Assembly (NCBI GenBank): GCA_015069335.1
Contig: SVIU01000003.1
Coordinates: forward strand, 1 to 52,251
From: Clostridiales bacterium
Lineage (GTDB): Bacteria > Bacillota > Clostridia > Christensenellales > UBA1242
Length of the DNA: 52,251 nt
Direction of reading: 5' to 3'
Positions 16,672 to 25,547 of the stretch are shown here, in pieces. Below the pieces are notes generated by a model that was not told the origin of the DNA, did not search any database, and saw only the letters and a list, made by a program, of their open reading frames with translations. Numbering within the stretch: position 1 is the stretch's first letter; every line of letters begins with the position of its first letter. Position numbers and translations under genes: made by a program.

Positions 16672-18975
16672 CTATCTTTCAAACACCTTTGCCACAATAA
16701 CACTCATATCATCTTTTGCCACTTTTCCATTAAGAGTTAAAACCTTATTGACAATTGCCTCCGCCATTTCTTGCGGGTTGCTATTTGACAAGTTGTTTAC
16801 AAAATCTCTTAGTTTATCAAGGCTTTTAAAGCCGTCACTAATGCCGTCGGTAAACAAAACAATGCGGTCGCCACTTGTTAAATACATTTGCTTGTTTTGA
16901 GTTTGAACATTTTGCACGATGCCAAGTGGCAAAGCTTCTAGACTTATTGTGTCAATTGTTTCTTTATGTTTTACAAAACTCTCTGGTGCACCCATTTTCA
17001 CAAAGTCGCCTACGCCTTCACGTGTGTCAATAACACACAAGTCAAGGGCGGAAAAAACATCATCTTTGCCCAAACTTAAAAGTTTGTTAACGCTGGATAA
17101 AATAATATCTTTATCAAAGCCGGCTTTATAAAAATTTTCTATTAAGCCAATGGCTGTACTGCTGACTTCTTCTGCCTTTTTGCCACTACCCATCCCGTCG
17201 CAAAGGGCAAACAAATATTTGCTGTCGCTGATTTTTATTATAGAATAACAGTCGCCACTCGAAACCGAGCCGGTTTTGGTTTTGGTGGCAACTCCAAACA
17301 CGCAATCGTACTTTGGCTCGGATTTTAAGGTTAAAATTTGCCAACCCGCCCTTGCGCTACTCGCCTCATCACAAACCGCCATTTTATGCCCACAAACCTT
17401 GCTTACAACTTTTTCTATGCCAGCCTTTAGACTATCTTCTTTTCTAACCGCCAAGGTTACCGAAAGCACTTGATTATTGTCCTCAAACACCAGTGCGTCA
17501 GAACAAATTATGTTGTTGTAAGTGAGTTCATCCAATATTTTTTTCTCTTTGCCTTTTTCAAAATTTACACCGCTGTTTACTTCCAAACTAAGCGAGCGCA
17601 TAATGTTGGAAACGCCCAAAAGTTGTTCGGCAAGCAAAACCTTGCTTGCGTCAATGTTGTTCATAAGCCCCGCATAACTTTTGTATTGCTCCAAAAGTTG
17701 GTTTATGCTTGTAACCAAAGAATTTAATTTGTCGCACTTACCTGCAAACAAGGTTGGCACATCCAAAAGTGTAACCTTGCCCTTTTCAAAGCCTATATCT
17801 ATCATTTGGCAAAGCTGACTTTCGGTTTCACTTTCAAACATTTTGTAACACTTTGCCCTGTGCGGACACTGACCACAGGAATTAACCTTTATTTCATTTA
17901 AAAGCATTTTTTTAGCACTTGCGTTAACCAAGCCACCGCTTATCATACTTCTAAACACCTTGTTCATCTCAGCAAACACATCACTAAGTTCAACAAGCCT
18001 GCGATAAAGCAATTCGCGGTTTCTGTTTATTACACTAGCTTGCGTTAGCCCAAACAAACTTTCTTGCAATTTGCTACTATAACCATCCAAAATTTTGCTT
18101 GGAATCAAAATAAAACACAAGACTGCAGCAAGCACTGGCAATACGCTCAAAATGTTAAAGGAGTAATAAAAATTTAAATAAAGCCCACTTAAGACTTCGC
18201 TTGCAATAAGCGCAACACAAGAAATATATTTGTTTTTTGTTTTAAAAATGCAACAAGTCAAGCCATAAATTAACATAACTGCCAAATAAGTTGGATTATT
18301 GCCAAACATCAAACTGCCCACACCCATAGCGCTCGCTAACATTATTACGCTGGTTGATTTTGAAACATAGGCATACACCAAAAGGCAAAGTGCACCAAAA
18401 AATTTTATTAAATCCACATTAAAAAATGAGAGAGAAGCCATTCCGCAAAAAATTGACGCAACAAAAATAAACCCGCAAATATGCTCTAGGCTTGTCCTTT
18501 TGCCACCAAGGCCTCTAACGCAAATGCCCTCAAACAACTTAAGCACCATAAACATATACAAAAGGCCTAGCAAAAATTCAGCAAAAACATAATATATGTT
18601 AAAGTTTAAATAATATATTTTAATAAACAGACTGGTTATATTGCTTATGCATGCATAAATCAAAATATGTAAAGGTTTTATTGGTTTTTTTAATTTATAA
18701 TGTATTGCATAAAACAATAAACTAACAATCACCATTGACGCATTGCCCACAAGCAACAAAAGTGAAAAATTGCTCAAAAAACTCGCAAGCAAAAAAATAC
18801 TGCCCAAAACAATAATATTTTGATTGCACCACACAAGTGCAAAAAACACGCCAAACGCAAAAGGAAAAATTGCGTAATTAATTCCCGCTTTAAATAAAAC
18901 AAAAAATAAGCAAAAAAATATTAAATATTTTAAAAAAATACCTAATTTTGTTGCAAAAAACTGTTTATTTTCCAT
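16672..18975 (-). CDS. spoIIE: Stage II sporulation protein E (SpoIIE), membrane PP2C phosphatase
   Basis: The protein has about 767 residues. The first 330 or so contain around ten hydrophobic helices. A cytoplasmic linker has a Cys cluster (CGQCPHRAKC), and a C-terminal PP2C/SpoIIE domain starts near residue 555 with metal-binding motifs FALCDGMGSGKKA and VLFTDGISDG. In spore formers SpoIIE acts at the asymmetric septum and dephosphorylates SpoIIAA to free sigma-F. The ORF track begins at MGLNMENK. I prefer the second ATG (MENKQFF), because GGGGT lies just upstream of it and nothing suitable precedes the first. No terminator other than the hairpin/tract element follows. Confidence 0.93.
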   Translation of the reverse strand: MENKQFFATKLGIFLKYLIFFCLFFVLFKAGINYAIFPFAFGVFFALVWCNQNIIVLGSIFLLASFLSNFSLLLLVGNASMVIVSLLFYAIHYKLKKPIKPLHILIYACISNITSLFIKIYYLNFNIYYVFAEFLLGLLYMFMVLKLFEGICVRGLGGKRTSLEHICGFIFVASIFCGMASLSFFNVDLIKFFGALCLLVYAYVSKSTSVIMLASAMGVGSLMFGNNPTYLAVMLIYGLTCCIFKTKNKYISCVALIASEVLSGLYLNFYYSFNILSVLPVLAAVLCFILIPSKILDGYSSKLQESLFGLTQASVINRNRELLYRRLVELSDVFAEMNKVFRSMISGGLVNASAKKMLLNEIKVNSCGQCPHRAKCYKMFESETESQLCQMIDIGFEKGKVTLLDVPTLFAGKCDKLNSLVTSINQLLEQYKSYAGLMNNIDASKVLLAEQLLGVSNIMRSLSLEVNSGVNFEKGKEKKILDELTYNNIICSDALVFEDNNQVLSVTLAVRKEDSLKAGIEKVVSKVCGHKMAVCDEASSARAGWQILTLKSEPKYDCVFGVATKTKTGSVSSGDCYSIIKISDSKYLFALCDGMGSGKKAEEVSSTAIGLIENFYKAGFDKDIILSSVNKLLSLGKDDVFSALDLCVIDTREGVGDFVKMGAPESFVKHKETIDTISLEALPLGIVQNVQTQNKQMYLTSGDRIVLFTDGISDGFKSLDKLRDFVNNLSNSNPQEMAEAIVNKVLTLNGKVAKDDMSVIVAKVFER

Positions 18976-19041
18976 ATTTAACCCCATTTTTAATTAATTT
19001 ATTACAAATGGAATTTTACACTATATATTAAAAATAATAAA

Positions 19042-19076
19042 AAAAGAAATATGACCATTATTGTCGTATTTCTTTT
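19042..19076 (-). terminator. Terminator after mscL
   Basis: AAAAGAAATA pairs with TATTTCTTTT around a 15-nt loop, with A/T tracts either side. It lies about 17 nt past the mscL stop and could serve both strands. Confidence 0.6.
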
Positions 19077-19092
19077 ATTTTTAAGAAATTAT

Positions 19093-19821
19093 TTATTTTT
19101 TGTTTTTTGTTGTTGTTTTTGTTTTTTTGCTTTGTGATTTTTCTTCAGTCTTTTGCGGCTCTTGGGCAGCGGGCTCGGCTGTTTCTTTTGCAGGTTCTTT
19201 TTCTGCCACTTGCTCCAACACTTCGGCAACTTGCTCTTTTACAACCGCCTCGTCTTTTTCGCCAATTGATCTTTTTAAAAGATCTCTAATTTCCATTAAA
19301 AGTGCTTCTTCTTTGGTTGGCTCTGGAAGTGGTAGTGGCTCGTTTGGTTTTGTTTCTTTTAAAACTTCTTCAACTGAACCGTCTTTGTTTTCGGCTTCTA
19401 GTTTTTCAACATCCACGCCTTGCTTTTTTAATTTTTTCTTATCTTTTGCAGATAATTCTTTTATGTTTTTCTTTAATAATTCAGCTGTTTTTCTGAATCT
19501 TTCTCTAGAAACGTTAACAATTTTTACCGCCAAGAACAAACACATTGCAATAATCAAAAAGTCAACTATTGCCTGCAAAAACGCTCCATAACTTATTGCA
19601 TTTTCTGGAATGTTGTTGGCTGGGTCGGCTGGTGAGATAACCCATTTCCAGTCAGCCATACTCACACCGCCAGTTGCAAGACCAATAAGTGGCATAATTA
19701 TGCTGTTTACTAATGTGTTGATAATTTTGTTGAAAGCATTACCTAAAACAACGGCAATTGCTAAATCTAATATATTTCCTTTTGATATAAACTTTTTAAA
19801 TTCTCCAAAAAACTTTTTCAT
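19093..19821 (-). CDS. mscL: Large-conductance mechanosensitive channel MscL, long charged tail
   Basis: The first 105 residues are a typical MscL: amphipathic N-terminus ([37 protein letters not shown]), TM1, a loop and TM2 (ALFL-type [15 protein letters not shown]). It would open under membrane tension to release solutes. Usual length is 120-150 residues; this one has 242. About 60 charged residues are inserted before the conserved terminal helix ([15 protein letters not shown], near 170-185). After it comes a 55-residue E/K/A-rich tail ending in [11 protein letters not shown]. It begins 1 nt after the upstream SHOCT gene, whose end supplies AAAAGG, so the two are probably translationally coupled. 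Confidence 0.92.
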   Translation of the reverse strand: MKKFFGEFKKFISKGNILDLAIAVVLGNAFNKIINTLVNSIIMPLIGLATGGVSMADWKWVISPADPANNIPENAISYGAFLQAIVDFLIIAMCLFLAVKIVNVSRERFRKTAELLKKNIKELSAKDKKKLKKQGVDVEKLEAENKDGSVEEVLKETKPNEPLPLPEPTKEEALLMEIRDLLKRSIGEKDEAVVKEQVAEVLEQVAEKEPAKETAEPAAQEPQKTEEKSQSKKTKTTTKNKK

Positions 19822-19822
19822 T

Positions 19823-20686
19823 TTATTTGTACCTTTTAATCGCGCTTTGGCGAAGTCTTACGTATTCCACATCAGAAAGCTTTCCTGATTGTCTTAATTT
19901 GTCCAATATCATAATTTTTTTAACCAATTTGTCAGACCTTGGATCTTTGCTCTTAGCTACAGTCTGCATTGTTCGCTCTGCCGGTGTATCATCTTGTTTT
20001 GGTTGTTTCAATGTTGCATCTAGAGTTGTTTCCGGCTTTGGCTCTTGCTTTTGCTCATATTCGCTAGAATAAAAATATATACTGTTGACCATTTTTACTT
20101 TTGTTGAGCCCTTTGACATGCCCACAATTAACAATATGCCACTTGCAAGGCACAGTCCCAAACCCAAAACGGATAATATTATTTCTTTAAAAAATGCAAT
20201 TTCTAACCCAGAGTTTCTTATTAACATTTGAACAAATTGTGCCGAATTGCTGTTGAGTATTGTTGTGAGGGCCTCTTGGTTGGCGGACCAAACTTGCACA
20301 GACAAAGCAAATATGCCAGCGAATATCATAATAAGCACACAACAGAAAATTCCGGCTGAAGTCCTTTTTTGACTTGACAACCTATCGTTATGCATTTTGG
20401 ATAGGTTTACAAACAATGCAACAATAATGGCAAACAAAGCAACTGCAATTATCAATGCAAATACATTATTGCCCTGCTGGTTAAATGCGCCAATCTGTTC
20501 GGTTATTAAAAATTCAAGAGGAATAATAAATGTCCCCAGCGCAACATAAACATATTTTATAATGTCCGGATCAAAATTTATCAAGTTGTAAATTGCCACG
20601 CCTAAACCCGCAATAACAAAGATCAGCATAAATGACAATGTGAACTTGATTAATCCATGTGCAACTTTTAAACTTTTCTTTTTCAT
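19823..20686 (-). CDS. Four-TM membrane protein with C-terminal SHOCT-like domain
   Basis: This protein has about 287 residues. Hydrophobic segments lie near residues 10-35, 45-65, 80-105, 125-145 and 165-195, giving four or five TM helices. A polar linker ([21 protein letters not shown]) follows. The last 35 residues ([31 protein letters not shown]) match the SHOCT pattern of a short helix, G-K-L/I-[ST]-x-x-E-[FY] and a second helix. Its function is not known. It is cotranscribed with mscL. I start it at MKKKSLK rather than MCYHIS: neither ATG has a Shine-Dalgarno, but a -10 lies 6 nt before this one, suggesting a leaderless start. Confidence 0.72.
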   Translation of the reverse strand: MKKKSLKVAHGLIKFTLSFMLIFVIAGLGVAIYNLINFDPDIIKYVYVALGTFIIPLEFLITEQIGAFNQQGNNVFALIIAVALFAIIVALFVNLSKMHNDRLSSQKRTSAGIFCCVLIMIFAGIFALSVQVWSANQEALTTILNSNSAQFVQMLIRNSGLEIAFFKEIILSVLGLGLCLASGILLIVGMSKGSTKVKMVNSIYFYSSEYEQKQEPKPETTLDATLKQPKQDDTPAERTMQTVAKSKDPRSDKLVKKIMILDKLRQSGKLSDVEYVRLRQSAIKRYK

Positions 20687-20692
20687 ACTAAT

Positions 20693-20722
20693 ATGATAAC
20701 ACATTAAAAAATAAATTTACAA
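20693..20722 (-). promoter_or_regulatory. Promoter of the SHOCT-mscL operon, possibly leaderless
   Basis: On the minus strand -35 TTGTAA (20717-20722), an 18-nt spacer, -10 TATCAT (20693-20698), then 6 nt to the ATG at 20686. Transcription should begin on or next to the start codon. Confidence 0.5.
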
Positions 20723-20728
20723 ATAAAA

Positions 20729-20757
20729 TTGACAAAATTGTAACATGATTGTATTAT
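20729..20757 (+). promoter_or_regulatory. Sigma-A promoter of the PH-like protein gene
   Basis: TTGACA (20729-20734), a 17-nt spacer and TATTAT (20752-20757). The leader then runs to a clear AAGGAG at 20801-20806. Confidence 0.65.
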
Positions 20758-20873
20758 TAAATTAATATTGAAATAAAAATTTCTTTAAATTTTATAATTT
20801 AAGGAGAAAAAATAGGAAAAATAACGAATACGGTGTTGGCCTTGAAACAATTTGGACAGATAAAAAACGCATT

Positions 20874-21194
20874 TTGGGTATGCCAATTTCTTTTACAAGA
20901 TACACTCTTGTAACTGACCATGTTGACACCACAAAACTTTTTACAAAATCGGGTGTTTTTTCCACCACAATTGAAGAGGTTAATATGTATCGTGTTTATG
21001 ATATAAAAATTTATCAAGGGCTTTTTCAAAAAATGTTTGGGGTTGGCACAATAACACTTTATTCAAATGACGTAACAAGCCCTCTTACCGAAATTTTAAA
21101 TGTAAAAAATCCATATAAAGTTCGCAATATGCTTGCAGAAGAAATTGAAAAGGCTCGTGAGGTAAAAAATGTTCGCGTTGGCGAAATTTATTAA
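20874..21194 (+). CDS. Bacterial PH-like (DUF304/bPH_2) protein with damaged start
   Basis: The visible protein reads MPISFTRYTLVTDHVDTTKLF...EEVNMYRVYDIKIYQGLFQKMFGVGTITLYS, a clear bPH_2/DUF304 domain. This small beta-barrel is of unknown ligand in most bacteria. The listed start is a TTG inside the domain with no ribosome site. The same frame stays open upstream to about 20802 and reads ...NNEYGVGLETIWTDKKRILG, the expected beginning of the domain. A promoter and AAGGAG precede it, but the codon 7 nt after AAGGAG (20814) is AGG, not ATG. One base change would restore MKNNEYGVGLETIW. It may be broken, use a rare start, or carry a sequence error. Confidence 0.7.
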   Translation: MGMPISFTRYTLVTDHVDTTKLFTKSGVFSTTIEEVNMYRVYDIKIYQGLFQKMFGVGTITLYSNDVTSPLTEILNVKNPYKVRNMLAEEIEKAREVKNVRVGEIY

Positions 21195-21240
21195 TTTTTT
21201 TTATATTGCTTATTTTAAATCAATTTTAATATTTGTGTAT

Positions 21241-21272
21241 AAAAAACTCTTTGCAACCGCAAAGTGTTTTTT
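21241..21272 (+). terminator. Terminator after the PH-like gene
   Basis: AAAAAACTCTTTGC-AACC-GCAAAGTGTTTTTT: a tight stem with two mismatches and terminal A/T tracts, 46 nt past the stop. Confidence 0.6.
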
Positions 21273-21343
21273 GTTTGTTTATATGCTTTTATAGAAACAT
21301 TGTCATCCCCAACTGTGCAAAAAAACAAAAGCCAAAATTTCTC

Positions 21344-21372
21344 TTGATATTTTTAGCAAAGTGGTATATAAT
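21344..21372 (+). promoter_or_regulatory. SRP RNA promoter
   Basis: TTGATA (21344-21349), a 17-nt spacer, then a perfect TATAAT (21367-21372). The predicted start is at about 21379, exactly where the terminal SRP helix begins. Confidence 0.8.
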
Positions 21373-21378
21373 ACACTT

Positions 21379-21656
21379 GTCGTACTTGAGTGGGGAGTTA
21401 GTAGTTCCTTGTACCCGAAACCTACTATATGCGGGGCTGAACGGCAAAACAAGGGTTAATTGCCTTTTAAGTTGGCATTGTGAATATGTTGAAATCAAGG
21501 TCTTGTGCAACTAGAGTCTTAAGAACCGTGTGAGGACCTGACGGTAGCAACACTAATTTTGAAAATGGTGTGCCATAAGGTTGCTTTGGTGGAGTATTTT
21601 GCAATGTTGGTTTAACTGCGTGGATTAGTTCGACTTTTGCCCGTGCGACTTTTTTT
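21379..21656 (+). ncRNA. ffs: Signal recognition particle RNA, large (Alu-containing) form
   Basis: The sequence aligns by eye with Bacillus scRNA. The Alu portion TGGGGAGTTAGTAG, CCTTGTACC and GCGGGGCTGAA are near the 5' end. The S-domain has AGGTCTTGTGCAA and AGAACCGTGTGAGGACC-TGAC-GGTAGCAAC. The ends GTCGTAC (21379-21385) and GTGCGAC (21643-21649) close the long helix, followed by eight Ts. The Ffh-binding helix 8 has tetraloop TGAC, of the URRC class, instead of GGAA, and its closing pairs have changed together (UCC/GGA to ACC/GGU). The RNA would bind Ffh and target nascent membrane proteins. No protein is encoded here; ORFs across it are spurious. Confidence 0.93.
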
Positions 21657-21664
21657 ATGCATTG

Positions 21665-21697
21665 AAAATCCCCGGCAAATTTTTGCCGGGGATTTTT
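21665..21697 (-). terminator. Shared terminator of SRP RNA and aspS
   Basis: AAAATCCCCGGCAAA pairs perfectly with TTTGCCGGGGATTTT over two or three Ts (15 bp). It is strong in both directions and lies 8 nt from the aspS stop. Confidence 0.85.
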
Positions 21698-21704
21698 ACT
21701 TCTA

Positions 21705-22994
21705 TTAAGGGTTAAGTCTGTTTGGACCTCTAAACAAGAACATAACTTCTTTGATTGACAAATCAAAAATCATCATTGTTAATCTGTCTAGTCCAACACC
21801 AAAACCGCCGTGTGGTGGACAGCCATATTTAAAGAATTCTAAATAATGTTTAACATCTCTATCTAAACCTTTTTCTTGCGCTTGGGCTTTAAGCTTCTCG
21901 TATCTATGCTCTCTTTGCGCACCAGTTGTAATTTCCACACCGTTCCAAATTAAGTCATAGCCAAGTGGGACTCCCGCTTCATCCCTCATATGATAGAACG
22001 CACGCTTTTCGGCACTATAATCTGTAACAAACAAAAATTGATGGCCATATTTCTCTTGGGCAAATTTTTTGCAAAGCCTTTCGGCGTCGGTTGTTAGGTC
22101 TCCCATTTCTTCTGCTGGAATTTCGTAACCATATCTTGTTTTTAATTCTTCATACAAATCTGCAAGTTTAATAGTTGGAAATGGCAAGGTTGGAACAACA
22201 ATTTCTTTGTCGTATAATCTTAAAATTTCATCACCATATTTATCTTTGATGTTTTTTAACATATATGTTAGCATTTCAGCTTCTAAATCCATCAAGTCTT
22301 TATATGAATTAATGTAACTAACTTCCAGGTCAAAACCTGTAAACTCAGTTGCGTGTTTGTTGGTGTGAGATTTTTCCGCTCTAAAAACTGGGCCACATTC
22401 AAAAATTCTTTCAAAACCAGAAGCCATTGCCATTTGTTTGTAAAATTGTGGGCTTTGCGCCAAATATGCTTTTGTGTCAAAATATTTTACTTCAAACACA
22501 TCCGAGCCACTTTCACTTGCAGTGCTGATTAATTTTGGCGAGTGAATTTCTAAAAAGTCTTTTTCAATCAAAAAGTTTCTTAAACTTTGCATAGCCAAGG
22601 TTTGCACTTTAAACATAAGTTGATTTTTTTCGCTTCTCAAATCAAGCCATCTATAATCCATTTTCAAATCGATTGCAGCGTCATCTTGAATTGGCAACGC
22701 TTCGGCAACTGATTCAACTTTTAACTCGTTTGGCAAAACTTCGATTCCGTTTAGTTTTACATATTCGTTGGCAACAACCTCACCAACAACTGTAACAACA
22801 GATTCCAAAGTTATTTTGTCAAGCTCTTCTGCCATTTCTGGATGTTCCTCTTTTGCTATAGTTACTTGCATTTTGCCAGTTAAATCTCTAAGCACCAAAA
22901 ATGCCATTGTGCGTTTGTTTCTAAAATTTTCTACAAAGCCTTGAATCTTACAAACGGTTCCTGGTTTAACATTTTTTATTAGTGTTCTTTCCAT
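21705..22994 (-). CDS. aspS: Aspartyl-tRNA synthetase, archaeal/short type
   Basis: The protein has 429 residues from MERTLIKNV; the 24 extra codons in the track lack homology, while GGAAG precedes this ATG. An OB-fold anticodon domain occupies residues 1-105, then class II catalytic motifs follow: motif 2 FECGPVFRAEKSHTNKHATEF and motif 3 GFGVGLDRLTMMIF. The approximately 120-residue GAD insertion of ordinary bacterial AspRS (about 590 aa) is absent. Enzymes of this short class in Clostridia are usually non-discriminating. They charge both tRNA-Asp and tRNA-Asn, and GatCAB then amidates Asp-tRNA-Asn. Specificity cannot be settled from this window. Confidence 0.9.
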   Translation of the reverse strand: MERTLIKNVKPGTVCKIQGFVENFRNKRTMAFLVLRDLTGKMQVTIAKEEHPEMAEELDKITLESVVTVVGEVVANEYVKLNGIEVLPNELKVESVAEALPIQDDAAIDLKMDYRWLDLRSEKNQLMFKVQTLAMQSLRNFLIEKDFLEIHSPKLISTASESGSDVFEVKYFDTKAYLAQSPQFYKQMAMASGFERIFECGPVFRAEKSHTNKHATEFTGFDLEVSYINSYKDLMDLEAEMLTYMLKNIKDKYGDEILRLYDKEIVVPTLPFPTIKLADLYEELKTRYGYEIPAEEMGDLTTDAERLCKKFAQEKYGHQFLFVTDYSAEKRAFYHMRDEAGVPLGYDLIWNGVEITTGAQREHRYEKLKAQAQEKGLDRDVKHYLEFFKYGCPPHGGFGVGLDRLTMMIFDLSIKEVMFLFRGPNRLNP

Positions 22995-23166
22995 AATTTT
23001 CTTCCTTGTTTTATAGTGTTTTATTATAATACATTTTAATTTAATATAATTAATTGCAAAAGTCAAATAATATTAAAAATTTGTCTCCATAACCCAACCT
23101 TTCACTATTTCTAAAATGTTTAACACCATGACATTTTTTGCCTACAACAATCATAAAAATACTCAT

Positions 23167-23856
23167 ATGAAAACAATAATTTTAAAAAAGAAACACCTAG
23201 CAATTATCGTGGCGGTTGTTTTGATTTTTGCGGTGCTTTGTTTGTGCGTTGGGTTGTATAACAACAGCGTTGCTAGTTCGCCCAAAAGCAAATATACTGT
23301 GGTGATTGATGCTGGGCATGGTGGAATTGACGGCGGAAGTGTTGGTGTAAACACAAATGTGGCGGAAGCCAACTTAAATTTGGATTATGCCAAGTGTTTG
23401 CAAGGGCTTATGGCGGATTTTGGTTTTAATGTGATAATGACCAGAACAACCGACAATGGTTTATACAACCCCCTTGCAACCAACAAGAAAAAAGACGACA
23501 TGAAAAAACGCAAAGCCATTGTCGAAAACTCCAATGCCGACTTTGTAATTTCAATTCATATGAACAGTTACAATTTGACATCTTGCGGAGCGCAAGTGTT
23601 TTATGGCGAGGGGGATGAGCCAAGTCAACTGCTCGCAAATAATATTCAAAAATATTTTATAAAATATTTACAAAAACCACGACAAGAAACAAAAGTTGGC
23701 GACTACTACATTTTAAACGCCATAAAAGCACCAAGCGTGCTTGTGGAATGCGGATATCTTTCTAACCCCACCGAAGAAGCCTTACTTTTAACCGAGGACT
23801 ACAAAAAAGAAGTATGCTATTGCATACTTCTTGGCGTGCTTGAATATTTGAGGTAA
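23167..23856 (+). CDS. cwlD: N-acetylmuramoyl-L-alanine amidase, CwlD-like (Amidase_3)
   Basis: This protein has 229 residues from MKTIILKKKH. An N-terminal membrane anchor (IIVAVVLIFAVLCLCVGLY) is followed by an Amidase_3 zinc hydrolase. Zinc ligands are in VVIDAGHGG, NVAEANLNL (Glu) and ISIHMNS, and the catalytic Glu is in VLVECGYLSN. It would cleave the bond between muramic acid and L-alanine. Its size, anchor and single domain match CwlD, which starts muramic-lactam formation in spore cortex, and the neighbouring sporulation genes support this. A vegetative amidase is possible. No ribosome site precedes either in-frame ATG, so the start is uncertain. Confidence 0.78.
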   Translation: MKTIILKKKHLAIIVAVVLIFAVLCLCVGLYNNSVASSPKSKYTVVIDAGHGGIDGGSVGVNTNVAEANLNLDYAKCLQGLMADFGFNVIMTRTTDNGLYNPLATNKKKDDMKKRKAIVENSNADFVISIHMNSYNLTSCGAQVFYGEGDEPSQLLANNIQKYFIKYLQKPRQETKVGDYYILNAIKAPSVLVECGYLSNPTEEALLLTEDYKKEVCYCILLGVLEYLR

Positions 23857-23857
23857 T

Positions 23858-23886
23858 AAAAAAACGCCAAGTTTTTGGCGTTTTTT
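23858..23886 (+). terminator. Bidirectional terminator
   Basis: AAAAAACGCCAA-GTTT-TTGGCGTTTTTT lies between the convergent cwlD and the gene at 23888-24622 and is suited to end both. Confidence 0.85.
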
Positions 23887-23887
23887 A

Positions 23888-24622
23888 TTACATGCTTCTT
23901 TCTGCTGTTTTTTCTTGTCTGTATCTAATAAAGTGATATCTGCCGTCAATTGGTTTGTCTTTTGATTCTACTACAGTTTTAACTCCGTCAATTGTTTCAA
24001 ACCAAGCATAAACTGGTTTTAAACCTTTTTGAGCCATTTTTAAGTCTAGTTCTTTAACAAGATCTTCAGCGTTGCGGCCGGCTTGTGGATTAACTTCGGT
24101 TGCATAGTCAACTTTTCTGCCCAAATATTTCTCACACATTGCTAAAAATTTTGATTTTACAATAACAAGTTTTGGATCCATAAGTTGGCGTCTAAAAGAA
24201 GATGCCGAATCAACTTCCCACCAGCGATTTCCGTTTATCAAATCGGTATACAAGTCGGTAAAGCCAATTTTACAAACATTTCCTAAAGCAGTAAAGTATT
24301 GCTTTTCGTTTGCTTTGATAACTTTGCCGTTTTTGCAAACATCGTTTTGAGTTTCTTTTGCGTAGTGTCTGTATAAATACAAATAATGTCTCAAATTTTT
24401 GTCGCCAGTTTGACGCTCATATGCAGAAACTTCTGCATTGAAATTTTCGCCATTTAGAGCGCAAGTTAAAGCGGCATCAAACAAGTGTCTTGCCATTTTG
24501 CTTGCAAAAATTGTTTTAACCATTTGTTCGTCTTTGTAAATTTCCTCCATCAACAATTGTTGATAGCTATCTAAAGCATATTTTTTTGCACATTTTATAT
24601 AATCACGTGATAAAGCTGCCAT
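23888..24622 (-). CDS. Conserved-looking hypothetical protein (244 aa)
   Basis: I do not recognise this family. The protein is soluble, mixed alpha/beta, with no signal peptide or membrane helix. Residues 1-110 look helical and rich in Tyr, Lys and Asn (CAKKYALDSYQQLLMEEIY, LRHYLYLYRHYAKETQND). The middle contains GNRWWEVDSASSFRRQLMDPK and the tail is basic (RYHFIRYRQEKTAERSM). The ATG has AAAAGGAAG at good spacing, and codon use fits the neighbours. It stands alone between cwlD and the Myb-like regulator. The gene call is solid; the function is unknown. Confidence 0.75.
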   Translation of the reverse strand: MAALSRDYIKCAKKYALDSYQQLLMEEIYKDEQMVKTIFASKMARHLFDAALTCALNGENFNAEVSAYERQTGDKNLRHYLYLYRHYAKETQNDVCKNGKVIKANEKQYFTALGNVCKIGFTDLYTDLINGNRWWEVDSASSFRRQLMDPKLVIVKSKFLAMCEKYLGRKVDYATEVNPQAGRNAEDLVKELDLKMAQKGLKPVYAWFETIDGVKTVVESKDKPIDGRYHFIRYRQEKTAERSM

Positions 24623-24695
24623 TTTTTCTTCCTTTTAATTACATAATAATGTTATGACAATTTAAAGAAAATGTCAATAGCAAAATTGCAAATTT

Positions 24696-25469
24696 TTAAT
24701 TTGTTTGTTCTAGCTTAACCTTGCCTCTTTCTTTCCAAAAAGACGCCAATAATTTTGCAGACTTAGACTTTTCATTAGCAAGCGCTATGTTTTTTTCTTG
24801 AACGGTCTTTGCAAGGTTTTGATTTTCTTGCTGACAAATCATAATGTTTTTTTGCAGCCTTTGAACTTCAAAGTTTTTGATTATCAATTCATTAACTGCA
24901 TTCTTGAGTTTTTGATTTGCGTCATACAACTCTTTTTCCACCATATTTTTTGCTTTTTCTTGCTCACCCTTTTTAATGAGTTTAACAAGCCCCAAAAACA
25001 GAGCCTTTATTTCTTCATCACCAATAACTTGCCTTTGTGGCATTTTTATAATCTCGCCCATTGGAGCTTGGCTTGCCTTAACGCTTCGATATTTGTTTTG
25101 CAGGCGTATCATTTTGCCGGCGTCATTGCCCGAAAGCATCAAGCACGCTTTTCTAACCGAATAGCCCTCGGCCTTTAGGTTGTCAATATTGTTAACAATA
25201 TCGTTGGTTTCGTCGGTGCTAAAACTTGTGGCTTTTGTAACTTGGTGGTTGTCCAAATTTATTTCAAGGTCTTTTGCCAAATTCAAATTTTGCGACAAGT
25301 ACGCAAGTTCTTTATAATAATAGTTCCTTACGCTGTTTTGCTGCCTTGCCGTAAGCGCTGCATACTCATCAAAAATTTTGATAAGTGGCATACCTTCACA
25401 TTTTTTTATTTCAACAAATTTAAACAGTGCCTTAATTTCTTCTTTGCTCCAGTGTGAAATGTTTTGCAT
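24696..25469 (-). CDS. Myb/SANT-like regulator with coiled coil, RsfA-like
   Basis: The protein has 257 residues from MQNISHW, with AAGGGGAG upstream; the track start lacks a ribosome site. Residues 1-55 (HWSKEEIKALFKFVEIKKCEGMPLIKIFDEYAALTARQQNSVRNYYYKEL) form a Myb/SANT-type helix-turn-helix. This pattern is seen in Bacillus RsfA, a prespore regulator under sigma-F. A second helical module follows (NIDNLKAEGYSVRKACLML). The C-terminal third, residues about 175-250, is a heptad-rich coiled coil (NEKSKSAKLL) likely to dimerise. The DNA-binding call is reasonable. The sporulation role is inferred from similarity of layout and from genes nearby. Confidence 0.6.
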   Translation of the reverse strand: MQNISHWSKEEIKALFKFVEIKKCEGMPLIKIFDEYAALTARQQNSVRNYYYKELAYLSQNLNLAKDLEINLDNHQVTKATSFSTDETNDIVNNIDNLKAEGYSVRKACLMLSGNDAGKMIRLQNKYRSVKASQAPMGEIIKMPQRQVIGDEEIKALFLGLVKLIKKGEQEKAKNMVEKELYDANQKLKNAVNELIIKNFEVQRLQKNIMICQQENQNLAKTVQEKNIALANEKSKSAKLLASFWKERGKVKLEQTN

Positions 25470-25547
25470 AATTTTTCTCCCCTTACAAAAGCAATTATTG
25501 ACAATAAAAAAATGATTAAACATAATTTATCACAAATATAATACTTT

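Noticed and set aside
19100-19591. 163-residue plus-strand ORF
   Set aside because: It is antisense to the charged tail of mscL; the Ser/Phe-rich translation is the shadow of Lys/Glu codons.
21289-21766. ORFs of 73-99 residues across 21.2-21.8 kb
   Set aside because: They overlap the SRP RNA and its promoter and terminator.
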